Below, piece by piece: positions 8,219-13,125 of a DNA stretch of 15,599 nucleotides. The notes under the pieces are model-generated. The model saw only the letters and a list, made by a program, of their open reading frames with translations. It searched no databases and had not been told where the DNA came from. The DNA is from an uncultured Chloroflexota bacterium (GTDB lineage: Bacteria; Chloroflexota; Limnocylindria; Limnocylindrales; Limnocylindraceae): contig CALMIH010000056.1 in assembly GCA_937864085.1 (NCBI GenBank), positions 1-15,599 of the forward strand, in the 5' to 3' direction. The position numbers and the translations under genes were made by a program. Numbering within the stretch: position 1 is the stretch's first letter; every line of letters starts with the position of its first letter.

Positions 8219-8250
8219 AAAAGAAAAGAGCAGAGGGGGCCCCTCTGCTC
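8219..8250 (-). terminator. Intrinsic terminator inside the aro operon leader (attenuator)
   Basis: On the minus strand GAGCAGAGGGG can pair with CCCCTCTGCTC (8228-8238 with 8240-8250). This is up to 11 bp, in practice with the top one or two pairs opened into a loop. It is followed directly by TTTTCTTTT (8219-8227). That is a textbook intrinsic terminator, placed between the leader peptide stop and the aroF ribosome binding site. Because seven essential genes lie downstream, it makes sense only as a conditional terminator. Confidence 0.85.
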
Positions 8251-8267
8251 ACATCCCGGCCGGACCG

Positions 8268-8304
8268 CCGGTCAGACGCTAGGCGTCTGGGCGGGTCAGA
8301 CCGG
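8268..8304 (-). promoter_or_regulatory. Alternative leader hairpins between leader peptide and terminator
   Basis: In the minus-strand RNA, CAGACGC (8289-8283) pairs perfectly with GCGTCTG (8279-8273) across a 3-base loop. The same CAGAC can instead pair with GTCTG (8301-8297), which contains the last leader codon and stop. CCGGT/ACCGG (8304-8300 with 8272-8268) can close an outer stem. These are mutually exclusive 1:2 and 2:3 pairings as in amino-acid attenuators. I could not find by eye a strong pairing that sequesters the terminator's own 5' arm, so the switching link is unproven. Confidence 0.55.
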
Positions 8305-8331
8305 GCTCCTAAAGTAACGATACGTCGTCAT
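8296..8331 (-). CDS. Leader peptide MTTYRYFRSPV of the aromatic operon attenuator
   Basis: An 11-codon ORF, ATG to TGA, upstream of aroF and ahead of an intrinsic terminator. Its middle codons read Tyr-Arg-Tyr-Phe, so three of four consecutive codons are for end products of the pathway encoded downstream. In classical attenuation a ribosome stalled at such codons, because charged tRNA-Tyr or tRNA-Phe is scarce, changes leader RNA folding and prevents termination. There is no convincing Shine-Dalgarno, but the ATG lies 8 bases beyond a good -10 hexamer, so translation probably starts at the mRNA 5' end (leaderless). Peptide, position and terminator are seen in sequence; the regulatory role is inferred. 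Confidence 0.75.
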   Translation of the reverse strand: MTTYRYFRSPV

Positions 8332-8338
8332 GTGGCTA

Positions 8339-8367
8339 ACCCTACGGCGATCTGCCCGCTGGGTCAA
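8339..8367 (-). promoter_or_regulatory. Sigma70-type promoter of the aro operon
   Basis: On the minus strand, -35 TTGACC (8362-8367) is separated by exactly 17 bases from -10 TAGGGT (8339-8344). Seven bases lie between the -10 and the leader peptide ATG at 8331, so the predicted start of transcription falls on or one base before that ATG. Agreement with consensus is 5/6 at -35 and matches T-A-N-N-N-T at -10. Confidence 0.7.
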
Positions 8368-8669
8368 GATCTCCCCGCCGATTTGGCACGCCGAGACCCA
8401 GAAAACCCCCGCATCAAGCCACCAGACGCAGCGTCTTGATGATCGTCGTGCCACGCTGATGTGCCGATTTCTCGCACGAAATCGCCGTTTTTCAGAAAAA
8501 GTGGTGCCACCATCGCCAATCTGCGCAACGCTGCGCGCAATCTGGCGCGATGCGTCATACGTCCGCTGTTTTTGACGAAAAAGGCGCCGTTTTTGTCGCC
8601 AGGCGGGCCCAAGAGGGGTCGAGCTGGACCCGGCCCGGACCAACCCTGTTGCGCCACGCACAAAAGGGC

Positions 8670-8698
8670 TTGCACTTATCCACATTGTGTTTTACTTT
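8670..8698 (+). promoter_or_regulatory. Promoter for the histone-like gene, with a DnaA-box-like spacer
   Basis: -35 TTGCAC (8670-8675), a 17-base spacer, then -10 TACTTT (8693-8698). The spacer begins with TTATCCACA (8676-8684), a perfect match to the consensus DnaA box. Transcription would start near 8705, giving a ~67-base untranslated leader before the ATG at 8772. Confidence 0.55.
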
Positions 8699-8771
8699 TC
8701 AACAAGCCCCAGTTTTGGGGTGGAGTATGGCCAGGCCGCTCGTCGGGCTGGCCAGAGTGGAGGTCCAGAAC

Positions 8772-9056
8772 ATGGCAGTAAAGAAGAAGCGCAAGGCCGC
8801 TGCGAAGCGTAAGCCTGCCACCAAGCGTAAGGCCAAGAAGGCTGTTGCCAAGAAGGCCCCAGCGAAGCGCAAGAAGCGCAAGTCGGCCAAGAAGGCTGTT
8901 GCCAAGAAGGCCCCTGCGAAGCGCAAGCGACGCAAGGCCAAGAAGGCCACTGCCAAGAAGGCCCCTGCGAAGCGCAAGCGACGCAAGGCCAAGAAGGCTG
9001 TTGCCAAGAAGGCCCCTGCGAAGCGCAAGCGACGCAAGGCAGCCAAGAAGAAGTAA
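8772..9056 (+). CDS. Lys/Ala/Arg-rich histone H1-like repetitive protein
   Basis: A 94-residue, almost entirely Lys, Arg, Ala and Pro protein with no acidic residue. It consists of about four tandem units resembling KKAVAKKAPAKRKRRKA, like the C-terminal tails of histone H1, mycobacterial HupB and bacterial H1-like proteins. Such tails bind and compact DNA without sequence specificity and are often acetylated on Lys. There is no globular HU domain here, so it is a free-standing tail-type nucleoid protein. The start MAVKKKRK is chosen because GTGGAGG ends 8 bases before this ATG; a longer upstream frame (from 8550) is unlike the rest and spans the promoter. Two hairpins follow the stop. A role in nucleoid compaction is inferred from composition. 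Confidence 0.8.
   Translation: MAVKKKRKAAAKRKPATKRKAKKAVAKKAPAKRKKRKSAKKAVAKKAPAKRKRRKAKKATAKKAPAKRKRRKAKKAVAKKAPAKRKRRKAAKKK
8832..9041 (+). repeat. Tandem 51-54 bp repeats within the histone-like gene
   Basis: Four units, each beginning GCCAAGAAGG, start at 8832, 8886, 8937 and 8988. Three steps measure 54, 51 and 51 bases, all multiples of three, so copy changes would keep the frame. Units 2 to 4 are nearly identical in DNA, suggesting recent duplication or gene conversion. Confidence 0.85.
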
Positions 9057-9062
9057 CTCACT

Positions 9063-9122
9063 GCGATCCGTCGGGATCGCTTCGAGAGGCGTCTGGGGAA
9101 ACCCAGGCGCCTCTCTTCTTTT
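9063..9122 (+). terminator. Strong intrinsic terminator after the histone-like gene
   Basis: A small hairpin GCGATCC-GTCG-GGATCGC (9063-9080) is followed by a 14-bp hairpin, GAGAGGCGTCTGGG (9084-9097) with CCCAGGCGCCTCTC (9102-9115), with one G-T pair and a GAAA tetraloop. TTCTTTT follows. It isolates the histone-like gene from the HAD gene. Confidence 0.88.
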
Positions 9123-9140
9123 CCGCACATACTGATGTCC

Positions 9141-9815
9141 ATGAGTAGCGCAGTGATCGTCAGCGACATGGATGGCACCCTCACCACCGCCGAGACGTGG
9201 CGCGGCGTCCTCGCGTGGGTCCTGCAGCATCGACCGAGCGCTGCGGCGCGTCGCTTTGTCAGCGTCCGGCTCCCGCTCGTCCTCCTCGCCAAGCTCGGCG
9301 TGATCAGCAAGGAGCGCTTTCGCGCACGCTGGCTGAGCGACCAGGCCACACTGCTGCGCGGTGCGAGCGCTGATGAGCTCGCGGCGATGGGGGAGTGGGT
9401 TGTGGAGCACCACCTCTGGCCGGCACGGCGCATTGAAGGGATCAACGCAGTCGCAGCGGCGCTCAGCGCGGCGCGCGTCACACATTCAACGATCCAACTG
9501 CTGCTCGCCACGGGCGGCTATCAGCAGGTGGGCGATGCGTTCGCGCGACGGATCGGCGCGACGGCTGCACTCGGCACTCCGCTGGAACTAATGGAGGGGC
9601 GAGCAACTGGGCGACTCGCCGCCGCAACACAGAGCGGCGAGCAGAAAGCGGCCGCAGTGAGCACCCGCGCGGCAGGCGCCCCGCTCCTTGCTGCGTTTGG
9701 CGACACCGCGGCGGATATCCCGCTGCTCTCTATGGCGCAGCGCGCCGTTGCCATCGCCCCAGACACCCAACTCCGTCGCGAGGCCCTTCGCCGTGGCTGG
9801 GAGATCGTCGGCTAG
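9141..9815 (+). CDS. HAD-superfamily phosphatase, PSPase-like (subfamily IB type)
   Basis: A 224-residue haloacid dehalogenase-fold hydrolase. Motif I is SDMDGTLT, with nucleophile Asp at residue 9 and acid/base Asp at 11. Motif II is the LLATGG region with its Thr, motif III is the Lys in SGEQKAA, and motif IV is FGDTAADIPLL with metal-binding Asp residues. A helical cap (about residues 17-100) lies between motifs I and II, as in phosphoserine-phosphatase-like members; the substrate cannot be named. I prefer the ATG at 9141 to that at 9135. A CATACT hexamer (9128-9133) could be a -10 element for a leaderless transcript starting there, and there is no Shine-Dalgarno for either. tRNA-Ser(GCU) lies just downstream. 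Confidence 0.85.
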   Translation: MSSAVIVSDMDGTLTTAETWRGVLAWVLQHRPSAAARRFVSVRLPLVLLAKLGVISKERFRARWLSDQATLLRGASADELAAMGEWVVEHHLWPARRIEGINAVAAALSAARVTHSTIQLLLATGGYQQVGDAFARRIGATAALGTPLELMEGRATGRLAAATQSGEQKAAAVSTRAAGAPLLAAFGDTAADIPLLSMAQRAVAIAPDTQLRREALRRGWEIVG

Positions 9816-9858
9816 CGCTGCAGGGCGCCATCTGGGATACTTCGCGTCGGCAAGCTTC

Positions 9859-9951
9859 GGAGAGGTCGCATAGAGGTCTAGTGCAGCGGTTTGCTAAACC
9901 GCCACGTGGGGTTTTCCTGCGTCGAGGGTTCGAATCCCTCCCTCTCCGCCA
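9859..9951 (+). tRNA. tRNA-Ser (GCU anticodon)
   Basis: Acceptor stem GGAGAGG/CCTCTCC, discriminator G and encoded CCA. The anticodon arm is GCGGT-TTGCTAA-ACCGC, with GCT at 9893-9895. It has a long variable arm and T arm GAGGG-TTCGAAT-CCCTC. It reads AGC and AGU. Confidence 0.97.
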
Positions 9952-9997
9952 CTTCAGGCAGGCGTGCCGTAGCATCAGGACTCCGCAGGAAGCACAG

Positions 9998-10073
9998 GCG
10001 CCCGTAGCTCAGTGGATAGAGCGTTAGGTTGCGGACCTAAAGGTCGTGGGTTCGAGTCCCGCCGGGCGCACCA
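9998..10073 (+). tRNA. tRNA-Arg (GCG anticodon)
   Basis: A 76-base class I tRNA with acceptor GCGCCCG/CGGGCGC, discriminator A and encoded CCA. The anticodon arm is TTAGG-TTGCGGA-CCTAA, with GCG at 10031-10033. It is a clear relative of the usual bacterial tRNA-Arg(ACG), but has G at position 34 instead of A. It therefore reads CGC and CGU directly and would not be an inosine substrate. Confidence 0.95.
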
Positions 10074-10102
10074 CTCTTATCACTCCCTTCGCGGCACTGG
10101 CG

Positions 10103-10108
10103 TATCGT
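10103..10108 (+). promoter_or_regulatory. Putative -10 element for a leaderless transcript
   Basis: TATCGT ends 6 bases before the ATG at 10115, so transcription would begin at the start codon. No good -35 is seen 17 bases upstream. There is no Shine-Dalgarno in this stretch either, which agrees with a leaderless start. Confidence 0.4.
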
Positions 10109-10114
10109 GGCGTC

Positions 10115-10990
10115 ATGAGCAGCGTCACGTTCCTCGGCCTCGGCACGATGGGTGCACCCATGGCGGGACATCTGGCGCGCGCTGGACACACCGTGCGCGG
10201 CTGGAATCGCACAGCAGGCCGCCCGGCGATCCCTGGAGTGACGCAGGTGGCATCGCTGAAGGAGGCGCTCACCGGCGCAGAGGTCGTGGTGCTGAGCGTC
10301 TCTGACACACCTGACGTGGAGGAGCTGCTGCTCGGTGCAGATGGTGGGATCCACCATCTCGCCCCAGGTGCAGTAGTGGCTGATACGAGCACCATCGCCC
10401 CCTCCGCTACGCGCCGCATGGGCGAACAGCTCGCTACTAAGGGAATCCTGATGGTGGACGCCCCAGTGAGTGGCGGCAGTGAAGGGGCGGTCAACGGCAC
10501 CCTCACCGTCTTTCTTGGTGGATCAGCCGAGGCGGTCGCCGCGGCGCAGCCGTTCCTCGCCGCATTCGCCAAGACCATTACGCACTTGGGACCGCTCGGC
10601 GCCGGACAGGTGGGGAAGGCGGTGAACCAGCTCGTCATCTCTGGGAGCTACCTCTCACTCGCCGAAGGGATCCTGGTGGGGCAGAAGGCTGGGCTTGATC
10701 CAGCAACACTTGCGGGCGCGCTCACTGGCGGCGCCGCAAAGTCGTGGGTCCTGGAGAATCGTTGGCAGCGCATGGCGGAGGATCGCTACCCGCTCGGCTT
10801 CAAGGTTGCGCTGCACCGCAAGGATCTCGGCATCGCCATTGACCTTGCAAAGGAGCTCGGCGTCCCCGTCCCCGCCGCCACGCTGGTCGCGCAACTTGAA
10901 GACGCGCTGATCGCCGCTGGCAAGGGGGGCGAAGACCTCTCCGCTCTCGCCAACCAGCTCCGTCGCATGGCGTACGCAATCGATGCCTGA
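10115..10990 (+). CDS. 3-hydroxyisobutyrate dehydrogenase-family NAD(P)-dependent oxidoreductase
   Basis: A 291-residue beta-hydroxyacid dehydrogenase. The N-terminal Rossmann motif is GLGTMG at residues 8-13, within FLGLGTMGAPMAGHL. The substrate-binding motif DAPVSGG is at 115-121, followed by GAVNGTLTVFLGG. The catalytic block GAGQVGKAVNQ has Lys168 and Asn171. The C-terminal helical domain includes LHRKDLGIAIDLAKELGVPVP. Family members oxidise 3-hydroxyisobutyrate, tartronate semialdehyde, 6-phosphogluconate-like acids or related substrates; the substrate here is not resolved. The ATG at 10115 fits the family N-terminus, and an upstream start at 10046 would lie inside tRNA-Arg. Its stop overlaps the next gene by 8 bases. 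Confidence 0.9.
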   Translation: MSSVTFLGLGTMGAPMAGHLARAGHTVRGWNRTAGRPAIPGVTQVASLKEALTGAEVVVLSVSDTPDVEELLLGADGGIHHLAPGAVVADTSTIAPSATRRMGEQLATKGILMVDAPVSGGSEGAVNGTLTVFLGGSAEAVAAAQPFLAAFAKTITHLGPLGAGQVGKAVNQLVISGSYLSLAEGILVGQKAGLDPATLAGALTGGAAKSWVLENRWQRMAEDRYPLGFKVALHRKDLGIAIDLAKELGVPVPAATLVAQLEDALIAAGKGGEDLSALANQLRRMAYAIDA

Positions 10991-11390
10991 CGCAACAGCC
11001 AACGCCGATCCTCGCAGCGCCATCCTCAAGGCGCAGTACGTCGCCCTCACCACCTACCGACTCGACGGCCGCGCTGTCGTCACCCCCGTCTGGGCAGCGG
11101 CGCGTGACGGTCGCCTCCTGATCTTTAGCAACCCTGCCGCCGGAAAGATGAAGCGCCTGAACAACTCGTCCCGTGCCAGCGTTGCACCATGTACATGGAA
11201 CGGCACGCTGACCGGGGCGTTGCTCCCAGCAACGGCGCGGATCCTGGCGCCAGACGAACTCGGCGGGATGTGGAGCGCACTCGTTAAGAAGTACGGACTC
11301 CAGGCAGGCGCCTTTCGCCTCTACGATCGCGTCCGCGGCCTCCTGCGCATGCGGGTGAGCGCCGGCATTGAGGTGAGCCTCACCCCTTAA
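10983..11390 (+). CDS. PPOX-class F420-dependent oxidoreductase-like protein
   Basis: A 135-residue split-beta-barrel flavin/F420-binding protein of the pyridoxamine-5'-phosphate-oxidase-like superfamily. The series YVALTTYRLDGRAVVTPVWAA, then DGRLLIFSNPAAGKMKRLNNSSRASVAPC, then LVKKYG matches small actinobacterial/chloroflexal proteins annotated as PPOX-class F420-dependent enzymes. K-M-K-R-L-x-N-x-x-R-x-x-x-A-P-C is the most telling segment. The physiological substrate is unknown. It begins inside the end of the upstream dehydrogenase gene (ATGCCTGA overlap), so the two are probably co-translated. An F420-type enzyme suggests that the host makes coenzyme F420; this is inference, as FMN binding is also possible. 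Confidence 0.8.
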   Translation: MPDATANADPRSAILKAQYVALTTYRLDGRAVVTPVWAAARDGRLLIFSNPAAGKMKRLNNSSRASVAPCTWNGTLTGALLPATARILAPDELGGMWSALVKKYGLQAGAFRLYDRVRGLLRMRVSAGIEVSLTP

Positions 11391-11408
11391 TGGGCTATCC
11401 TCCGCCGT

Positions 11409-11495
11409 GGAAAGGTGGCCGAGTGGTTGAAGGCACCGCTCTCGAAAAGCGGCAGGTTAATAGCCTCGTGGGTTCGAATCCCACCCTTTCCGCCA
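11409..11495 (+). tRNA. tRNA-Ser (CGA anticodon)
   Basis: Acceptor stem GGAAAGG/CCTTTCC, discriminator G and encoded CCA. The anticodon arm is CCGCT-CTCGAAA-AGCGG, with CGA at 11443-11445. The variable arm is long. It reads UCG. A TATCCT hexamer at 11394-11399 may be its -10 element. Confidence 0.97.
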
Positions 11496-11514
11496 GCACC
11501 TGACGCGCACACAC

Positions 11515-11604
11515 GGAGAGGTCGCCTAGTGGTCTATGGCGCCGCATTGGAAATGCGGTTTGGGAGCAATCCCATCGAGGGTTCGAATCCCTCTCTCTCC
11601 GCCA
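11515..11604 (+). tRNA. tRNA-Ser (GGA anticodon)
   Basis: Acceptor stem GGAGAGG/TCTCTCC with one G-T pair, discriminator G and encoded CCA. The anticodon arm is CCGCA-TTGGAAA-TGCGG, with GGA at 11549-11551. It has a long variable arm and T arm GAGGG-TTCGAAT-CCCTC. It reads UCC and UCU. A recombinase remnant follows 63 bases beyond its 3' end, so this gene is the likely attachment site of an integrated element. Confidence 0.96.
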
Positions 11605-11667
11605 CTCCTTCCCTCGTGGAAGGCCGCCTTCCCCATGTTTGGCACCGTCTCCTCATCGACGCCGTTT

Positions 11668-11879
11668 TCAGCGTTGGGTGGAAGTTGCTCTGCAAGCGCT
11701 TCTCCCGGTCGAGCCCCCCCAAACCTTGTCAAAGGCTGCGGTTACCTGCTTCTGGGTGCTGAAGGTGTAGTGTCGCATCGTCACCACAGGATCTGAGTGC
11801 CCGAGGGCGAGCTGCACCGTTGCGATGGATTCTCTGAACTCGCCAAGTACGTCGCCATGCCGGCACGCAGGTCGATGAA
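11668..11879 (-). pseudogene. Tyrosine recombinase (phage-type integrase), C-terminal remnant with frameshift
   Basis: On the minus strand one frame reads FIDLRAGMATYLASSE from 11879, the first Arg box of tyrosine recombinases (usually H-D-L-R-x-x-x-A-T). The adjacent frame then continues with SIATVQLALGHSDPVVTMRHYT, containing the L-G-H-S-D second box and the R-H-Y catalytic Tyr motif, and ends at TGA 11670-11668. Joining them needs a one-base deletion near the TCAGAGAATCC stretch. The core-binding and N-terminal domains are absent, because unrelated AT-rich coding sequence begins at ~11,882. The gene points toward the 3' end of tRNA-Ser(GGA), a standard island arrangement. No function is expected from this stub. 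Confidence 0.8.
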
Positions 11880-11884
11880 TATTA
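11878..11884. other. Composition and content junction
   Basis: GC-rich recombinase-like coding sequence meets AT-rich coding sequence within about three bases of the TAA (11884-11882) ending the secreted metallopeptidase-like gene. No intergenic spacer exists between them. This is either an ancient recombination breakpoint or an assembly/amplification chimera. Confidence 0.6.
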
Positions 11885-13039
11885 GCTTCGCGGAATTCCT
11901 AAATCTGAACGTACCTCTTCAAACATTGTATAAAAATCGGTTAATTCAACCCCAGTTGCAGTTTCAAATGAATCTGCAAAGCTTTTCTGTTTACCCAAGT
12001 TGGCATGAATGTCCATAAATTTCTCCATACCGACATTAGCTACTAAGAACTCAGTTGCGATCGCGCCAATTCCGTACGGATCGATAGCGTCGGAGCTGCC
12101 AGTATTTTCTATTGCTTCTGATAGTAGATGTGATTTAGTTGAATCAGCATTAGAACGATTAACAGCCATTTGTCTGCCTTCAGTAATATAACTTGCCCAT
12201 CCTAAGTAACTTGCGGTTTGTAATCCCACAAAAGTTGGCGGACCTTCCCAGAACCAGTTAGGTACTTTGCTTCCAGAAGCGTCTGCTATGGGACCTGTCC
12301 ATGAAAATTGAACTGCGTGGAAAAATTCGTGTCCAGCCATCTGCATCATTCCCAATTTATCATTCACAAGCATTTTGTTTTTTGTTATTACACCCATGTC
12401 ATAAGTATTGCTTCTATTGTCGACAGCGCCTGCGGGCGATCCTTTACCAAAATTTGCGGCAATATCTTTTGCCTCATCAACATTGAATCCATTTTCAATA
12501 TAAGTTTTTTCTACCCATGCACGATCAATGCCAATTACTACTAAAAATGGTTGACTAAATTTTGGATAATCAAATGCCTTTGCGACTAGATTCGCTCCAT
12601 CTTTAACCCAGCCGACTAAGGTTTGATCAGCACCATCTTGGGCAGCAATTTTAATTACAGTGTCGTTAGTTCTAGTTACCGCCACATAGCCTTTAAATTT
12701 ATCGGTTGCAGCAGAAGCAACAGATGATGAGGAGGTTGGTTTAACCCAACTGTATTTTTCCCAAAGCGTTGCGTAATTAGCTGCGGTAGTTGGTGTAGCG
12801 GCAGGAGTTGGAGTTGGAGTTGGAGTTGGAGTTGGAGTTGGTTTAGCAACCGCCACACCCTTATTCCAAACTAACTTCTTCCCAGATTTAATACATGTAT
12901 AGGTCTTACCTGAAACAACAGATGTAATACCTGCCTTAGAACAAGTGCCTCCTGCTTTAGCTGCTGCATTTATTGATATTAAAGGGAGGGACAGGAAAAG
13001 AGAAAGTATTAGTAAGAAAGTAATTAGCCTCTTATTCAT
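11882..13039 (-). CDS. Secreted HExxH-motif metallopeptidase-like protein
   Basis: A 385-residue exported protein. Residues 1-~26 are a signal peptide (basic MNKR, then a Leu/Ile-rich core ending near NAAAKA). Residues 30-61 form a short Cys/Lys-rich module with C33 and C49, CSKAG...YTCIKSGKKLVWNKG. A Pro-Thr linker covers about 67-79. The remaining ~290 residues contain GHEFFHAVQ (H237-E238-x-x-H241), a zinc-protease HExxH motif, and NWFWEGPP with E265 ~24 residues later, where gluzincins place their third ligand (W-x-x-E-G). The Pro-Pro after that Glu departs from the usual E-G-x-A/L. It may be an extracellular protease or a degenerate relative; I do not assign a substrate. A leaderless-type promoter precedes the ATG. 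Confidence 0.7.
   Translation of the reverse strand: MNKRLITFLLILSLFLSLPLISINAAAKAGGTCSKAGITSVVSGKTYTCIKSGKKLVWNKGVAVAKPTPTPTPTPTPTPAATPTTAANYATLWEKYSWVKPTSSSSVASAATDKFKGYVAVTRTNDTVIKIAAQDGADQTLVGWVKDGANLVAKAFDYPKFSQPFLVVIGIDRAWVEKTYIENGFNVDEAKDIAANFGKGSPAGAVDNRSNTYDMGVITKNKMLVNDKLGMMQMAGHEFFHAVQFSWTGPIADASGSKVPNWFWEGPPTFVGLQTASYLGWASYITEGRQMAVNRSNADSTKSHLLSEAIENTGSSDAIDPYGIGAIATEFLVANVGMEKFMDIHANLGKQKSFADSFETATGVELTDFYTMFEEVRSDLGIPRS
12804..12839 (-). repeat. Hexanucleotide microsatellite encoding Pro-Thr linker
   Basis: Six perfect GGAGTT copies on the plus strand (AACTCC on the coding strand) encode alternating Pro and Thr in the linker of the metallopeptidase-like protein. Because the unit is six bases, slippage changes linker length without a frameshift. 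Confidence 0.9.
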
Positions 13040-13045
13040 ATATAG

Positions 13046-13074
13046 ACCATAAACGGTATATTTAGTTAATACAA
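13046..13074 (-). promoter_or_regulatory. Leaderless-type promoter of the metallopeptidase-like gene
   Basis: On the minus strand TTGTAT (13069-13074) is 17 bases from TATGGT (13046-13051), which ends 6 bases before the ATG at 13039. There is no Shine-Dalgarno. Transcription would begin at the start codon, supporting both the start choice and leaderless translation. Confidence 0.55.
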
Positions 13075-13084
13075 CGATGGGTAG

Positions 13085-13120
13085 CCCCTATTGGGGTTCG
13101 AACCCCTCACAACCCACTTA
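13085..13120 (+). repeat. tRNA-3'-end-like direct repeat, copy 1
   Basis: A 36-base element, CCCCTATTGGGGTTCGA then AC then CCCTCACAACCCACTTA, identical at 34 of 36 positions to copy 2 at 14399. The core GGGGTTCGAACCCC resembles a T-psi-C arm, and ACAACCC-A resembles a 3' acceptor strand. No 5' tRNA half (GGGTTGT and D arm) precedes it, so it is not a complete tRNA. It may be a phage/island attachment core or a tRNA fragment. Confidence 0.75.
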
Positions 13121-13125
13121 ACGCA

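Larger units (their letters stand above)
8332..8771. other. Gene-free divergent intergenic region (about 440 bases)
   Basis: This lies between the minus-strand aro leader and the plus-strand histone-like gene. It holds the aro promoter at the left, and a plus-strand promoter with a DnaA-box-like nonamer at the right. The middle (8484-8594) has three GCYGTTTTT motifs and several AAAAA tracts, AT-rich clusters that are unusual in this GC-rich sequence. An imperfect hairpin sits at 8412-8441. ORFs crossing it have no recognisable protein features, and I see no gene. Confidence 0.6.

Noticed and set aside
8461..8700. A replication origin
   Set aside because: Only one DnaA box was found, and dnaA/dnaN-type neighbours are absent.
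8550..8771. N-terminal extension of the histone-like frame
   Set aside because: It crosses the promoter and has unrelated composition; GTGGAGG 8 bases before 8772 supports the shorter protein.
8676..9511. Two long minus-strand frames with Leu/Ala/Arg repeats
   Set aside because: They are antisense to the histone-like repeats and HAD gene; the apparent protein repeat only mirrors the DNA repeat.
12804..12839. A CRISPR array
   Set aside because: It is a six-base microsatellite inside a gene without spacers; no CRISPR-like repeat/spacer pattern occurs in the window.
13085..13120. A complete tRNA gene
   Set aside because: Only T-arm and acceptor-3'-like parts are present. No GGGTTGT 5' strand, D arm or anticodon arm lies in the preceding ~90 bases.
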